Shown here: piece after piece, positions 41,806-49,334 of the stretch
How the letters are laid out: every line of letters starts with the position of its first letter
How positions within the stretch are numbered: position 1 is the stretch's first letter
Source: Ramlibacter rhizophilus
GTDB taxonomy: Bacteria > Pseudomonadota > Gammaproteobacteria > Burkholderiales > Burkholderiaceae_C
Length of the DNA stretch: 64,000 nt
Direction: 5' to 3'
Assembly: GCF_004681965.1 (NCBI RefSeq)
Contig: NZ_SMLL01000007.1
Coordinates: forward strand, 248,001-312,000
Translations under genes and position numbers: made by a program
The notes under the pieces: generated by a model
The model's input: only the letters and a program-made list of their open reading frames with translations
What the model was told of the DNA's origin: nothing
Databases searched by the model: none

Positions 41806-42165
41806 ATGAACCGCTACGCGCTCGCTATCGCTTTCGCCACCCTCGCCGCCGCCGGCCAGTCGTTCGCCGACGACATCACCATCGACGACCAGCCCTTCGT
41901 CTCCAGCGCCAGCCGCGCGCAGGTGCAGCAGGAGCTGGCGCAGTTCAAGGATCTCGGCGTGGACCCCTGGGCGCTCGACTACAACCCGCTCGTGGAGTTC
42001 CGCAGCACGACCAGCCGCGCCAGCGTGGTCGCGGAGTACATCGCCTCGCGCGACGCCGTCGCGGCCTTCAGCGGCGAGGACAGCGGCTCGTCCTTCCTGG
42101 CCGCCGGCCAAAGCGATGATTCCCGCGCGTCCACGGTCGCGGGCCAGCCGTCCGCCGCCCTCTGA
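41806..42165 (+). CDS. DUF4148 small secreted protein (second)
   Basis: A 119-residue exported protein, signal peptide about 1-21 (AIAFATLAAAGQSFAD). The family motif is GVDPWALDYNPLVEF, and VVAEYIASRDAVAAFSGEDSGSSF continues the same order as in the protein at 28806-29177. TCTGGAGATCC before the ATG is a fair ribosome site. The promoter region has the palindrome at 41702-41715, so the neighbouring Crp/Fnr protein probably controls it. Confidence 0.85.
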   Translation: MNRYALAIAFATLAAAGQSFADDITIDDQPFVSSASRAQVQQELAQFKDLGVDPWALDYNPLVEFRSTTSRASVVAEYIASRDAVAAFSGEDSGSSFLAAGQSDDSRASTVAGQPSAAL

Positions 42166-42182
42166 GGCCGGTGCGTCCTTTC

Positions 42183-42218
42183 TTCCGCTGCATGTGCGTA
42201 AACGCACAGGCAGCGGAA
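42183..42218. promoter_or_regulatory. 36-bp near-perfect palindrome with Crp-like core upstream of yceI-like gene
   Basis: TTCCGCTGC, then TGTGCGTAAACGCACA (42193-42208), then GCAGCGGAA; 16 of 18 positions are symmetrical. It is 52 bp before the YceI-like start and 17 bp after the DUF4148 stop. The core equals a CRP/FNR-like two-half-site operator; the extended arms also allow an RNA hairpin. Confidence 0.6.
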
Positions 42219-42269
42219 ATGCCGCTTCCTAGCATCGCGGCTTCCTTCACTCCAACCCCAATTCCCCCG

Positions 42270-42878
42270 ATGACCGCTTTCGTCCTGACGTCCCGCGTCC
42301 GCACCTTCGCCGCCCTTGCCACCTTCGGCCTCGCGACTTCCGCTTTCGCGAGCACGCCGCCCGCGCCGGCGGCCGGCACCTACAAGATCGATCCCGCCCA
42401 TTCGGGCACCTTCTTCGAAGTGGGCCACCTCGGTGGCGTGAGCCGGTTCATGGGCCGCTTCCGCGACATGTCCGGCGAGCTGGTCGTCGATGCGCCGGAA
42501 AAAAGCCGCGTGAAGGTCGAAGTGAAGACCGACAGCGTCGACAGCAACCACGACGGCCTGGACAAGCACCTCAAGAGCCCGGACTTCTTCAGCGCCGTCC
42601 AGTTTCCCACCATGTCCTTCACGTCCACCGGCGTCACCCTCAACCCGGCGGGCGAGGGCACCCTGGCGGGCAACCTCACGCTGCGCGGCGTGACCAGGCC
42701 GGTCACGTTCAAGCTGCGCCACGTCGGGACGGGCAAGGGCATGCGCGGCGAGCAACGGGTCGGCTACGTGGCCACCGGCACGATCAAGCGCACGGACTTC
42801 GGCGTGAACTTCGGCGCGCCCAACGCGGCCACCGACGAAGTCGACCTGCGCATCAACATCGAAGCGGTCAAGCAGTAA
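42270..42878 (+). CDS. YceI-family periplasmic lipid-binding protein
   Basis: A 202-residue protein with a signal peptide (FAALATFGLATSAFAS) and the YceI lipocalin-like barrel: YKIDPAHSGTFFEVGHLG, SRFMGRFRDMSGELVVD, DKHLKSPDFFSAVQFPTMSF, GNLTLRGVTRPVTF and GTIKRTDFGVNFGAP. The family binds isoprenoid quinones or amphiphiles in the periplasm. ATG at 42270 is preferred; the open frame starts earlier but without signal-peptide logic and runs through the palindrome 42183-42218. Confidence 0.9.
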   Translation: MTAFVLTSRVRTFAALATFGLATSAFASTPPAPAAGTYKIDPAHSGTFFEVGHLGGVSRFMGRFRDMSGELVVDAPEKSRVKVEVKTDSVDSNHDGLDKHLKSPDFFSAVQFPTMSFTSTGVTLNPAGEGTLAGNLTLRGVTRPVTFKLRHVGTGKGMRGEQRVGYVATGTIKRTDFGVNFGAPNAATDEVDLRINIEAVKQ

Positions 42879-42894
42879 GCGGACGCGGACTGCC

Positions 42895-43749
42895 ATGCCT
42901 GACACCTCGTTGCTGCTTGCGCTGCTCGTGCAGAGCGTGCTGGTCCCCTTTGCCGCAGCCGGCGCGTTGGCGTGGACGCTGCGCCACGCGGCCTGTGCTC
43001 CCGCCGCCATGGCCTTGGCCGTAGCGGCAGGTTTCCTGGCTTCTTACATGGCCCTGGTGCCGGGCGCGTGGCCCTGGCCGCCGCAAAGTGCGATGGACTG
43101 GCAGCCCTGGGTCGTGCTGGCTTCTTGCGCCGGTGCACTGGTGATTGACGCTGAAAAGCGACGCGGGCCTCGCCAGTTTGTCGCTCGCGCGGTGCTCGGC
43201 AGCGTTCTCGGTCTCCTGCTGGTGTGGCCTGCCGTGGGGAGCCTGGGCGTCGCGAAGGCCGGGACGGCAGCGCTCGTCGCGGGGGTGCTCATGGCGGGTG
43301 TCTGGTCGCTGCGCACCAATGCGCGTTTCCCCGCCGGCACGCACCCGCTGAGGCTGGCAGCCGTTGCCGGGGGGGCCGGCATTGCGCTGATGCTGGATTC
43401 CAGCCAGACGGCTGGCCAGCTGTCCGGAGCCCTCGCGATGGCCCTCGTGGCTTGCGCGGTGATCGGCCAGCTTCGGGCCACGTTGGCCTCTCCGGCGGTG
43501 GGCACGGTCGTTCTGGTCCTGGGAACCTTGCTGCTCCAGGCGCACGTGTATGCGGGGTTTCCGCTTGGGTACGTGGCGCTACTGCTCGCCGGGACCGTTG
43601 CCGACGTCGTGCCGGCCCTGCTGATTCGACCAGGTCGCGCCTCCAGCGAGCGGGGCGCGAGAGTCACCTCCGCGCTCCTCACGCTGGTCCCGGTGGTCGC
43701 GGTCATCGGAATGGCCATCAAGACGCTGCAAGAGTCCGGCGGCTACTGA
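42895..43749 (+). CDS. Hypothetical polytopic membrane protein
   Basis: A 284-residue protein with about eight to nine hydrophobic helices (first LLLALLVQSVLVPFAAAGALAW, last SALLTLVPVVAVIGMAIK). No conserved motif is familiar to me. It starts 17 bp after the YceI-like gene and is likely co-expressed. The frequent Ala/Gly/Val and the absence of charged residues inside helices resemble small permease-like or DUF membrane proteins; I give no function. Confidence 0.75.
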   Translation: MPDTSLLLALLVQSVLVPFAAAGALAWTLRHAACAPAAMALAVAAGFLASYMALVPGAWPWPPQSAMDWQPWVVLASCAGALVIDAEKRRGPRQFVARAVLGSVLGLLLVWPAVGSLGVAKAGTAALVAGVLMAGVWSLRTNARFPAGTHPLRLAAVAGGAGIALMLDSSQTAGQLSGALAMALVACAVIGQLRATLASPAVGTVVLVLGTLLLQAHVYAGFPLGYVALLLAGTVADVVPALLIRPGRASSERGARVTSALLTLVPVVAVIGMAIKTLQESGGY

Positions 43750-43825
43750 CAACGCAAGGGGCCGGTGGGTTTCCCAATGCTGGGTTGTCGCGCGACCACG
43801 GTTGCCGCCAGAAAACCCTTGTGCG

Positions 43826-44080
43826 TCAATCACTTGGCGGATCTTCCGGGTAAACCGATCCGCCGGGAAATGGACCCCTCAACTTGAGCAACTTCGAAAT
43901 GGCGGCACCGGTTAAATACCCCAACCCCCGCAGAGCCTCTAGCATCGCCCCTGCACGTGGCTCACCATCCCGCAATTGCCGCATCCCATTGACCAGTAGG
44001 CTCTGCCTCTGCGGGTTGTACGCTGCTCGAATATTGCCCGGCTCATGCCGGGTGCCGCACTGGGTGCAGCAGTTCGTCAT
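43826..44080 (-). CDS. Small hypothetical protein with Cys pair
   Basis: An 84-residue frame starting MTNCCTQCGTRHEPGNIRAA. A CxxC lies near the start (CCTQC) and a helix LEALRGLGYLTGAAISKLLK later. No ribosome site is evident, and the frame is open 86 codons further up. Not recognised; might be a small zinc-ribbon-like protein or a chance frame. Confidence 0.3.
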   Translation of the reverse strand: MTNCCTQCGTRHEPGNIRAAYNPQRQSLLVNGMRQLRDGEPRAGAMLEALRGLGYLTGAAISKLLKLRGPFPGGSVYPEDPPSD

Positions 44081-44129
44081 TGTCGGGGCATCATGCTGGT
44101 GGCTGTCCGCCGTGTCCTCCGTCTCCTGA

Positions 44130-44423
44130 CTAGCACGCCCCACAAGTCGAAGGCTGGCGGGCTGGCGGGCATGCTGGCGAAAACTTGCCGCCTTTGGGCG
44201 CAAATGCGACCGGCGGGTCTCGGCCGAGATCTCGCGTAGAACCCGCGCCGGTCGGGAGCCTGCTCGGGGGACTGCCGACGCGAAGTATGCCGAGGACGTC
44301 AAACGCATCGAAAACCGCATTGGCGAGCCATTGGCCAATCCGTACCTTTACCTCGCCGCGCAGCCTCAAGAATGAGCAAGCGGATTGAGCGACAAGCAAG
44401 CAAAGTTCATGAAGCTTCTTCAT
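44130..44423 (-). CDS. Small hypothetical protein
   Basis: A 97-residue frame starting MKKLHELCLLVAQSACSFLR with a good GGGAG ribosome site 7 bp before it. The first half looks protein-like (GEVKVRIGQWLANAVFDAFDVL), the second half is Pro/Arg-rich and could be out-of-frame remainder of a broken gene. Not recognised. Confidence 0.3.
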   Translation of the reverse strand: MKKLHELCLLVAQSACSFLRLRGEVKVRIGQWLANAVFDAFDVLGILRVGSPPSRLPTGAGSTRDLGRDPPVAFAPKGGKFSPACPPARQPSTCGAC

Positions 44424-44476
44424 TGCAACTCCCGTGGTGCCGGTCTGTGCAGGAACGCGTCAAAGGGCGTCCCGAT

Positions 44477-45172
44477 TCAAGTTTCGTCGTCCTGATCGAC
44501 ATTTTCGTGGGCCTCGACTAAGAGCCAGAGCAGTTTCGAAAAGGCAATGCGATTCAAGTCGGAAAGCGGCGCGAGCAGGTCCTCCTGCGCCGTTTGCATG
44601 CCCTCGCTGAGGTTCTGGAGGGTTTTCAGGCCGGCCTTGGTGATGACCGACAAGCGGGAACGCCGGTCGTCCGGGTTGACGCGGCGCTCGATGAGGCCTT
44701 TTTCTTCCAGGCGCTTCAGGACGTCGGCCGTGGTGGTGCGGTCCAGCGCGAGCTCGTGCCCGATCGCCTTCTGGTCCAGCCACGGGTTCATCGACAGCGC
44801 GGTGAGGATGCCGAACTGCACCGGCGTGATGTTGTGCGTCTGGCACTCGCGGAAGAACAGCGCGTCGTGGATCTGGTGCAGGCGCCGGACCAGGAATCCC
44901 GGCCGCGCCCAGAGCACCTGCTTGAGGGGATTGAAGCCGCCGCGGGCGGAGCCGATGCCCCCGCGGCTCGAACCGGAGCCGTTGCGCGATCCCGCGCGGG
45001 CGCGGCTTCGGGCCGGCGGGGCCGCCGATGTCGTCACCGGCTCCTCGCCAGGCGGCGGCGCGCCCGCGGGGCGCGGCACGGCCTTTCGGCGCGGCGCCCC
45101 GGATCCGTCCGGGGACTTCGACCTGGCTTGAGCCGCCGCCCCTCCCGCCTTGGCGTTGCTCAACGCCTTCAT
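44477..45172 (-). CDS. MarR-family regulator of the picolinate operon (PicR/NicR-like)
   Basis: A 231-residue MarR protein with an unusually long, low-complexity Ala/Pro/Arg/Ser/Gly N-terminal tail (about residues 1-80) before the MarR core. The core has the helix GFLVRRLHQIHDALF, the recognition region LDRTTTADVLKRLEEKGL and the wing RRVNPDDRRSRL. It is the last gene of the left-pointing operon, coupled to the deformylase gene by ATGA. NicR and PicR of nicotinate and picolinate pathways are MarR repressors; by position this one should bind the sites in the 55003-55398 region and release them with a pathway intermediate. Confidence 0.87.
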   Translation of the reverse strand: MKALSNAKAGGAAAQARSKSPDGSGAPRRKAVPRPAGAPPPGEEPVTTSAAPPARSRARAGSRNGSGSSRGGIGSARGGFNPLKQVLWARPGFLVRRLHQIHDALFFRECQTHNITPVQFGILTALSMNPWLDQKAIGHELALDRTTTADVLKRLEEKGLIERRVNPDDRRSRLSVITKAGLKTLQNLSEGMQTAQEDLLAPLSDLNRIAFSKLLWLLVEAHENVDQDDET

Positions 45173-45981
45173 ACGGTGTCGAAGCTGCAGCCGAGGTACT
45201 GCCCGAGCAGCGCGAAGAAGCCCTCTTCGTCGTCCCACGGGATCATGTGCCCGGCGTTGTCGGCCGTGCACTGCACGAGGCCGGGGGCGAGCCGCGCGAT
45301 CTCGGCGAGGTCCTCGGGCAGGATCACGCCGCCGCGGCCGGCCGCCATCAGCAGCCCCGGCGTGCGCAGGCGCGGGAGGTCGGCATGGATATCGTCCTGG
45401 TGGAAGCCGTTGTAGGCCTGCACGATGGCCGCCTCGTCGCAGGTGTGCAGCCATTCGGCCCGCAGGCGCAGCTGCTCCTCGGTCCAGGTCGGCGAGAAGG
45501 CGCGCAGGCCGTCGGCGTCCGTGCCCTGGGTCGCCAGCCGGATCGAATCGACATACCAGGACAGCGGCGCCGGATAGCTGCGCCGCCCCGGGCCGGTGAC
45601 GGGCGGGTCGATCAGCAGCAGCCGGCCCATGCGCTGCGCCTGCTGCGCCGCCGCCCGGATGGCCACGCGGGCGCCCATGGAATGCCCGAGCACCCAGGTG
45701 TCCTGCCAGCCCTGCGCCTCCAGCAGTGCGATCACGTCGGCGGCCATTGCGTCCAGGCTCGCATCGAGGCCCGGGCCCGACTGCGACAGACCGCGCCCGC
45801 GGAAGTCGAGGACGTGCACGTCGTAGTGGCGCGCCAGCCGCTGCGCGACGAACCCCCAGGTGATCGCCGGACTGGTGATCCCGGGCAGCAGGAGCATGGT
45901 CGGTCCGCTGCCGCCGTAGCGCAGCAGGTGGAGCCGCACGCCATTGGCGCGGACGTGGTAGCCGTACGGGAGCGCGCTCAT
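45169..45981 (-). CDS. nicD: N-formylmaleamate deformylase (alpha/beta hydrolase)
   Basis: A 270-residue alpha/beta hydrolase that removes formate from N-formylmaleamate to give maleamate. The triad positions Ser101 (GHSMGAR), Asp125 (LLIDPPV) and His245 (NAGHMIPW) match those described for NicD of Pseudomonas as I recall them. LLLPGITSPAITW is the oxyanion region. It is coupled by ATGA to both neighbours (maleate isomerase before, MarR behind), so the three make one translation unit. PicE is the equivalent in the picolinate pathway. Confidence 0.92.
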   Translation of the reverse strand: MSALPYGYHVRANGVRLHLLRYGGSGPTMLLLPGITSPAITWGFVAQRLARHYDVHVLDFRGRGLSQSGPGLDASLDAMAADVIALLEAQGWQDTWVLGHSMGARVAIRAAAQQAQRMGRLLLIDPPVTGPGRRSYPAPLSWYVDSIRLATQGTDADGLRAFSPTWTEEQLRLRAEWLHTCDEAAIVQAYNGFHQDDIHADLPRLRTPGLLMAAGRGGVILPEDLAEIARLAPGLVQCTADNAGHMIPWDDEEGFFALLGQYLGCSFDTV

Positions 45982-46751
45982 TTGGCGGAGGCCCCCACGC
46001 GCGCGTACTCCCCCGACAGCAGGGCGCCGGCGTTCGGCACGACCGGGTCCAGCGAGAGGCTTCGCAGCATGCTGTGCACCGTGCAGACGGCGGCCGAGAC
46101 CACCGGCAGGCCGATTCGGTCCTGCACCGGCTGGATCGAGGGCAGCGAGGGCATCTGGACGCAGGCCGACAGCACCACGGCGTCGCAGTTGGCGGTGTTG
46201 AGTTTCTTCGACAGCTCGATGGGCGCGTGGGGGTCGCGCGCGCCGACGGCCAGGTTGTTGGCGATCTCCAGCGACACGGCGTCGAGCACCTCGATGCCCT
46301 CGTGTTCGATGTAGTCGACCACCAACGCCGTCAGCGGCTTCATGTAGGGCGTGAGCACCGCGACCTTGCGCGCGCCCAGCGCCTGCAAGCCCTCGATCAG
46401 CGCGCCGGCGCTGGTGACGACGGGGGCAGGGTGCCCGTTCTCGACCGTCAGCGCATGCAGCTTCTGCTCGGAGGTGCGGTGATAGCCGCGGCCCATGCTC
46501 ATGATCGCGACCAGGCACGCATAGCCCAGCACGTCGACATTGGCGTCCGACAGCTCCAGCGCGCAGCGGCCGGAGTCGCCGTCCATCTTGGCGAGTTCTT
46601 CCTTGGTCACGTTCTTCATGCGCATGCGCGCCGAATGGAAGCTGAAGCGCTCGGGGGCGATCGCTTCGCGGGCGCGCAGCATCGCGGGGATCTCGGTCTC
46701 CATGGTGGTGTTGGAGCTGGGCACGATCTGCCCGATTCGATAGGTCTTCAT
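45978..46751 (-). CDS. nicE: Maleate cis-trans isomerase
   Basis: A 257-residue member of the Asp/Glu racemase superfamily that turns maleate into fumarate. The two catalytic cysteines are Cys79 (LGYACLVAI) and Cys197 (LSACVQMPS), 118 residues apart as in characterised maleate isomerases; VPSSNTTMETE is the N-terminal substrate loop. Last chemical step of the pathway. GAGGAAG before the start at 46751 gives it an own strong ribosome site after a terminator-like hairpin that separates it from the TRAP genes. PicG/MaiA are synonyms. Confidence 0.93.
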   Translation of the reverse strand: MKTYRIGQIVPSSNTTMETEIPAMLRAREAIAPERFSFHSARMRMKNVTKEELAKMDGDSGRCALELSDANVDVLGYACLVAIMSMGRGYHRTSEQKLHALTVENGHPAPVVTSAGALIEGLQALGARKVAVLTPYMKPLTALVVDYIEHEGIEVLDAVSLEIANNLAVGARDPHAPIELSKKLNTANCDAVVLSACVQMPSLPSIQPVQDRIGLPVVSAAVCTVHSMLRSLSLDPVVPNAGALLSGEYARVGASAK

Positions 46752-46767
46752 GTCTGGCTTCCTCGAT

Positions 46768-46799
46768 AAAAAGCGCCCTGTCGGATGATGCGACAGGCG
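46768..46799 (-). terminator. Intrinsic-terminator-like hairpin inside the picolinate operon
   Basis: On the minus strand CGCCTGTCG (46799-46791) pairs with CGACAGGGCGC (46783-46773), one bulge, followed by TTTTTAT. It lies between the DctM stop and the maleate isomerase start. Confidence 0.6.
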
Positions 46800-46800
46800 G

Positions 46801-48570
46801 CTACTGCGTGGGAGCCGGCGCTGCGGGCAAGGCGGGCGCCAACTCGTAAGGATTGCCTCCCGCGGGCGCGTCCTGCCGCCCGCCCGGGGAGTCGCTTGGG
46901 CGGCCAGCGGGCGCCGGGCCACCCGGATAGCTGATCCCGTAGGGATCGCCTTTGCCGCCACCGCCCTGCACCTCGATGCGCACCTTGGACGGGTCGATCT
47001 TCGGGACGTCGTCCTTGTAGTGCAGAACGATGCCGGGGAAGCTCATCACGACGATCACCATGACCAGCTGGATCACGATGAACGGAATGGAGCCCCAGTA
47101 GATCTGCCCGGTTGTCACCCTCGGGATCATCTTCCGGGTGACCGGATCGAGGTAGTCCTGGTTGGCCGCCACGGAGCGCAGGTAGAACAGCGCGAGGCCG
47201 AACGGCGGGTGCATGAACGACGTCTGCATGTTCACGGCAATCAGGATGCCGAACCAGATGAGGTCGATGCCCATCTTGTCGGCCACCGGCCCGAGCAGCG
47301 GCACCACGATGAAGGCCAGCTCGAAGAAGTCCAGGAAGAACGCGGCGACGAAGATGAAGATGCTGGCGAAGATCAGGAAGCCCAGCTGCCCGCCCGGAAG
47401 GCTGGACAGCAGGTGTTCGACCCAGAGGTCACCGTTGACGGCGCGGAAGGTGAGCGCGAACACGGTCGAGCCGACCAGGATGAACAGCGCAAAGCAGGTC
47501 AGCCGCGTGGTCGATTCCATCGCCTGCCGCAGCAGCGTGAGGCTCATGCGCCGGCGCACCAGTGACAGGATCAGCGCGCCGGCGGCGCCCATCGCACCGC
47601 CTTCGGTCGGCGTGGCGATGCCGATGAAGATGGTCCCGAGCACCAGGAACACCAGGAACAGGGGCGGGAACATGACGAAGGTGACGCGCTCGGCGGCCTT
47701 GGACAGAAGCCCCAGCCGGAGCACGCGGTTCAGGCCGGCCACGACGAAAGCCACCAGGCCCCAGGTCAGCATCCCCGCCACGAACTTCTCGTCCACGGCG
47801 GCCTGGCTGCCGACGACGGCCTCATTGGCGGCGACCGCGACGGCGAGGCTGAGCGACATCAGCACCAGCAGTGAGGAGACGCCGCTGGAGCCGTCGGGCT
47901 CGCGCAGCTGCCGCGCTTCCGGCGGCAGCGCCGGCAGCTGGTTGGGTCGCATCCAGGCCAGCATGCCCACGTACAGCACATACATGCCCGTGAGCAGCAG
48001 GCCGGGCACCAGGGCCCCGCGGTACATGTCGCCCACGGACCGTCCGAGCTGGTCGGCCAGGATGATCAGCGTCAGTGACGGCGGGATGATCTGCGAGAGC
48101 GTTCCGGACGCTGCGATGACGCCGGTGGCGATGCGTCGGTCGTAGCCGTAGCGCAGCATGATGGGCAGCGAGATCAGGCCCATGGAGATCACCGAGGCCG
48201 AGACGACGCCGGTGGTGGCGGCCAGCAGGGCGCCCACGCCCACCACCGCGAACGCGAGGCCGCCGCGCACCGGGCCGAACAGCTGGCCCACCGTGTCGAG
48301 CAGGTCCTCCGCCATTCCCGAGCGCTCCAGGATCAGCCCCATGAACGTGAAGAAGGGCAAGGCCAGCAAGGTGTCGTTGGTCATGATGCCGAAGACACGA
48401 AGCGGCAAGGCCTGGAACAGCGCAGGCGTCAGCAGGTCGAGCTGCATGCCGATCAGGGCGAACAGGATGCCGTTGGCGGCCAGCGCGAATGCGACGGGGT
48501 AGCCGAGAAGCAGCATCGCGATCAGGGCCGCGAACATGACGGGAGCCAGGTTTTGCGCCAGGAATTCCAT
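46801..48570 (-). CDS. TRAP transporter large permease (DctM-like)
   Basis: A 589-residue membrane protein of the DctM family, longer than the usual 430 residues. It has about 12-14 helices, starting VMFAALIAMLLLGYPVAFALAA; GTLSQIIPPSLTLIIL and ATPTEGGAMGAAGALIL are the two inverted hairpin motifs of the transport core. Extra length comes from a central insertion with two helices (about residues 220-310) and a soluble Gly/Pro-rich tail of about 70 residues (GGGGKGDPYGISYPGG). It uses a Na+ gradient with DctP 53893-55002 and DctQ 48570-49205. A long DctM of this kind is usual in carboxylate and chloroaromatic TRAP systems. Confidence 0.9.
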   Translation of the reverse strand: MEFLAQNLAPVMFAALIAMLLLGYPVAFALAANGILFALIGMQLDLLTPALFQALPLRVFGIMTNDTLLALPFFTFMGLILERSGMAEDLLDTVGQLFGPVRGGLAFAVVGVGALLAATTGVVSASVISMGLISLPIMLRYGYDRRIATGVIAASGTLSQIIPPSLTLIILADQLGRSVGDMYRGALVPGLLLTGMYVLYVGMLAWMRPNQLPALPPEARQLREPDGSSGVSSLLVLMSLSLAVAVAANEAVVGSQAAVDEKFVAGMLTWGLVAFVVAGLNRVLRLGLLSKAAERVTFVMFPPLFLVFLVLGTIFIGIATPTEGGAMGAAGALILSLVRRRMSLTLLRQAMESTTRLTCFALFILVGSTVFALTFRAVNGDLWVEHLLSSLPGGQLGFLIFASIFIFVAAFFLDFFELAFIVVPLLGPVADKMGIDLIWFGILIAVNMQTSFMHPPFGLALFYLRSVAANQDYLDPVTRKMIPRVTTGQIYWGSIPFIVIQLVMVIVVMSFPGIVLHYKDDVPKIDPSKVRIEVQGGGGKGDPYGISYPGGPAPAGRPSDSPGGRQDAPAGGNPYELAPALPAAPAPTQ

Positions 48571-49205
48571 CAGCGGCGCTCCCCTTTGTCGGTCAGCGGG
48601 GTGCTGGCGACATTGGCCGTTTCGGCCTCGGCACGGGCACGCAGTTCAGCCGCGAGCTGCTCCTCCTCGGTCGGCGCTGCGGCGCCGGGCACCGGGTCCG
48701 GCCCTTGCCCGCGCAGGAAGGCGATGCACTTGATCAGGTGCGACAGGGCCGCCGCGAGCAGGAGGCAGAACCCGATCGGCACCAGCAGCTTGGCCGGCCA
48801 GCGGATCAGCCCGCCGGAGTTCGACGAGACCTCCTTCGAACTCCAGGACTCCCAGAACATGGGCCAGCCCAGCACCATGATCAACACGGCGGCCGGCAGC
48901 AGGAAGAAGAGCGTGCCGAAGATATCGATGCCGACCTGCGTGCGACGCGGCAGCCTGGTGGACAGCACATCGACGCGGACATGCCCGTTCTTCAGCAGGG
49001 TGTAGCCGGACGAGAGCAGGAAGATCGCGCCGAACAGGTACCACTGCAGTTCGAGCCAGGCGTTGGAGCCACTGCCGAAGAACTTGCGCGCGATGGCGTT
49101 GCCGGCGCTCACGATCACGGCCGCCAGGACCGCCCAGGCCACCCACCGGCCGATGCGCTCGTTCACTCGGTCGATGAGGCTTGAAAGCTTCAATAGGAAA
49201 TGCAT
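48570..49205 (-). CDS. TRAP transporter small permease (DctQ-like)
   Basis: A 211-residue membrane protein of four helices (WVAWAVLAAVIVSAGNAIARK first, LLVPIGFCLLLAAALSHLIK last) with the DctQ motif LELQWYLFGAIFLLSSGYTLLKNGHVRVD. A charged, Glu/Ala-rich tail of about 40 residues follows. Its stop shares one base with the DctM start. Placed between the molybdenum hydroxylase genes (129-bp gap) and DctM. Confidence 0.9.
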   Translation of the reverse strand: MHFLLKLSSLIDRVNERIGRWVAWAVLAAVIVSAGNAIARKFFGSGSNAWLELQWYLFGAIFLLSSGYTLLKNGHVRVDVLSTRLPRRTQVGIDIFGTLFFLLPAAVLIMVLGWPMFWESWSSKEVSSNSGGLIRWPAKLLVPIGFCLLLAAALSHLIKCIAFLRGQGPDPVPGAAAPTEEEQLAAELRARAEAETANVASTPLTDKGERR

Positions 49206-49334
49206 CGTCGATGTGTCAGCAGGGCCGGGCGGTTGGAGTCGAAGTCGGCGCAGGAAGGGTGGCTCGCCGGCTTGCGGCCAGGCCCGGTGGGCATGCGCCG
49301 GCGAAGCGGGCAGGGGGCGGCACGGCGGCGGGCG

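Larger units (their letters stand above)
43750..44476. other. 727-bp stretch of doubtful coding content
   Basis: Base use is less GC-rich than the flanks. Two small minus-strand frames (43826-44080 and 44130-44423) are listed separately with low confidence. GGCGGATC (43836-43843) and GATCCGCC (43857-43864) form a hairpin. No transposase or integrase trace is visible. It could be an eroded insertion between the YceI block and the picolinate operon. Confidence 0.4.
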
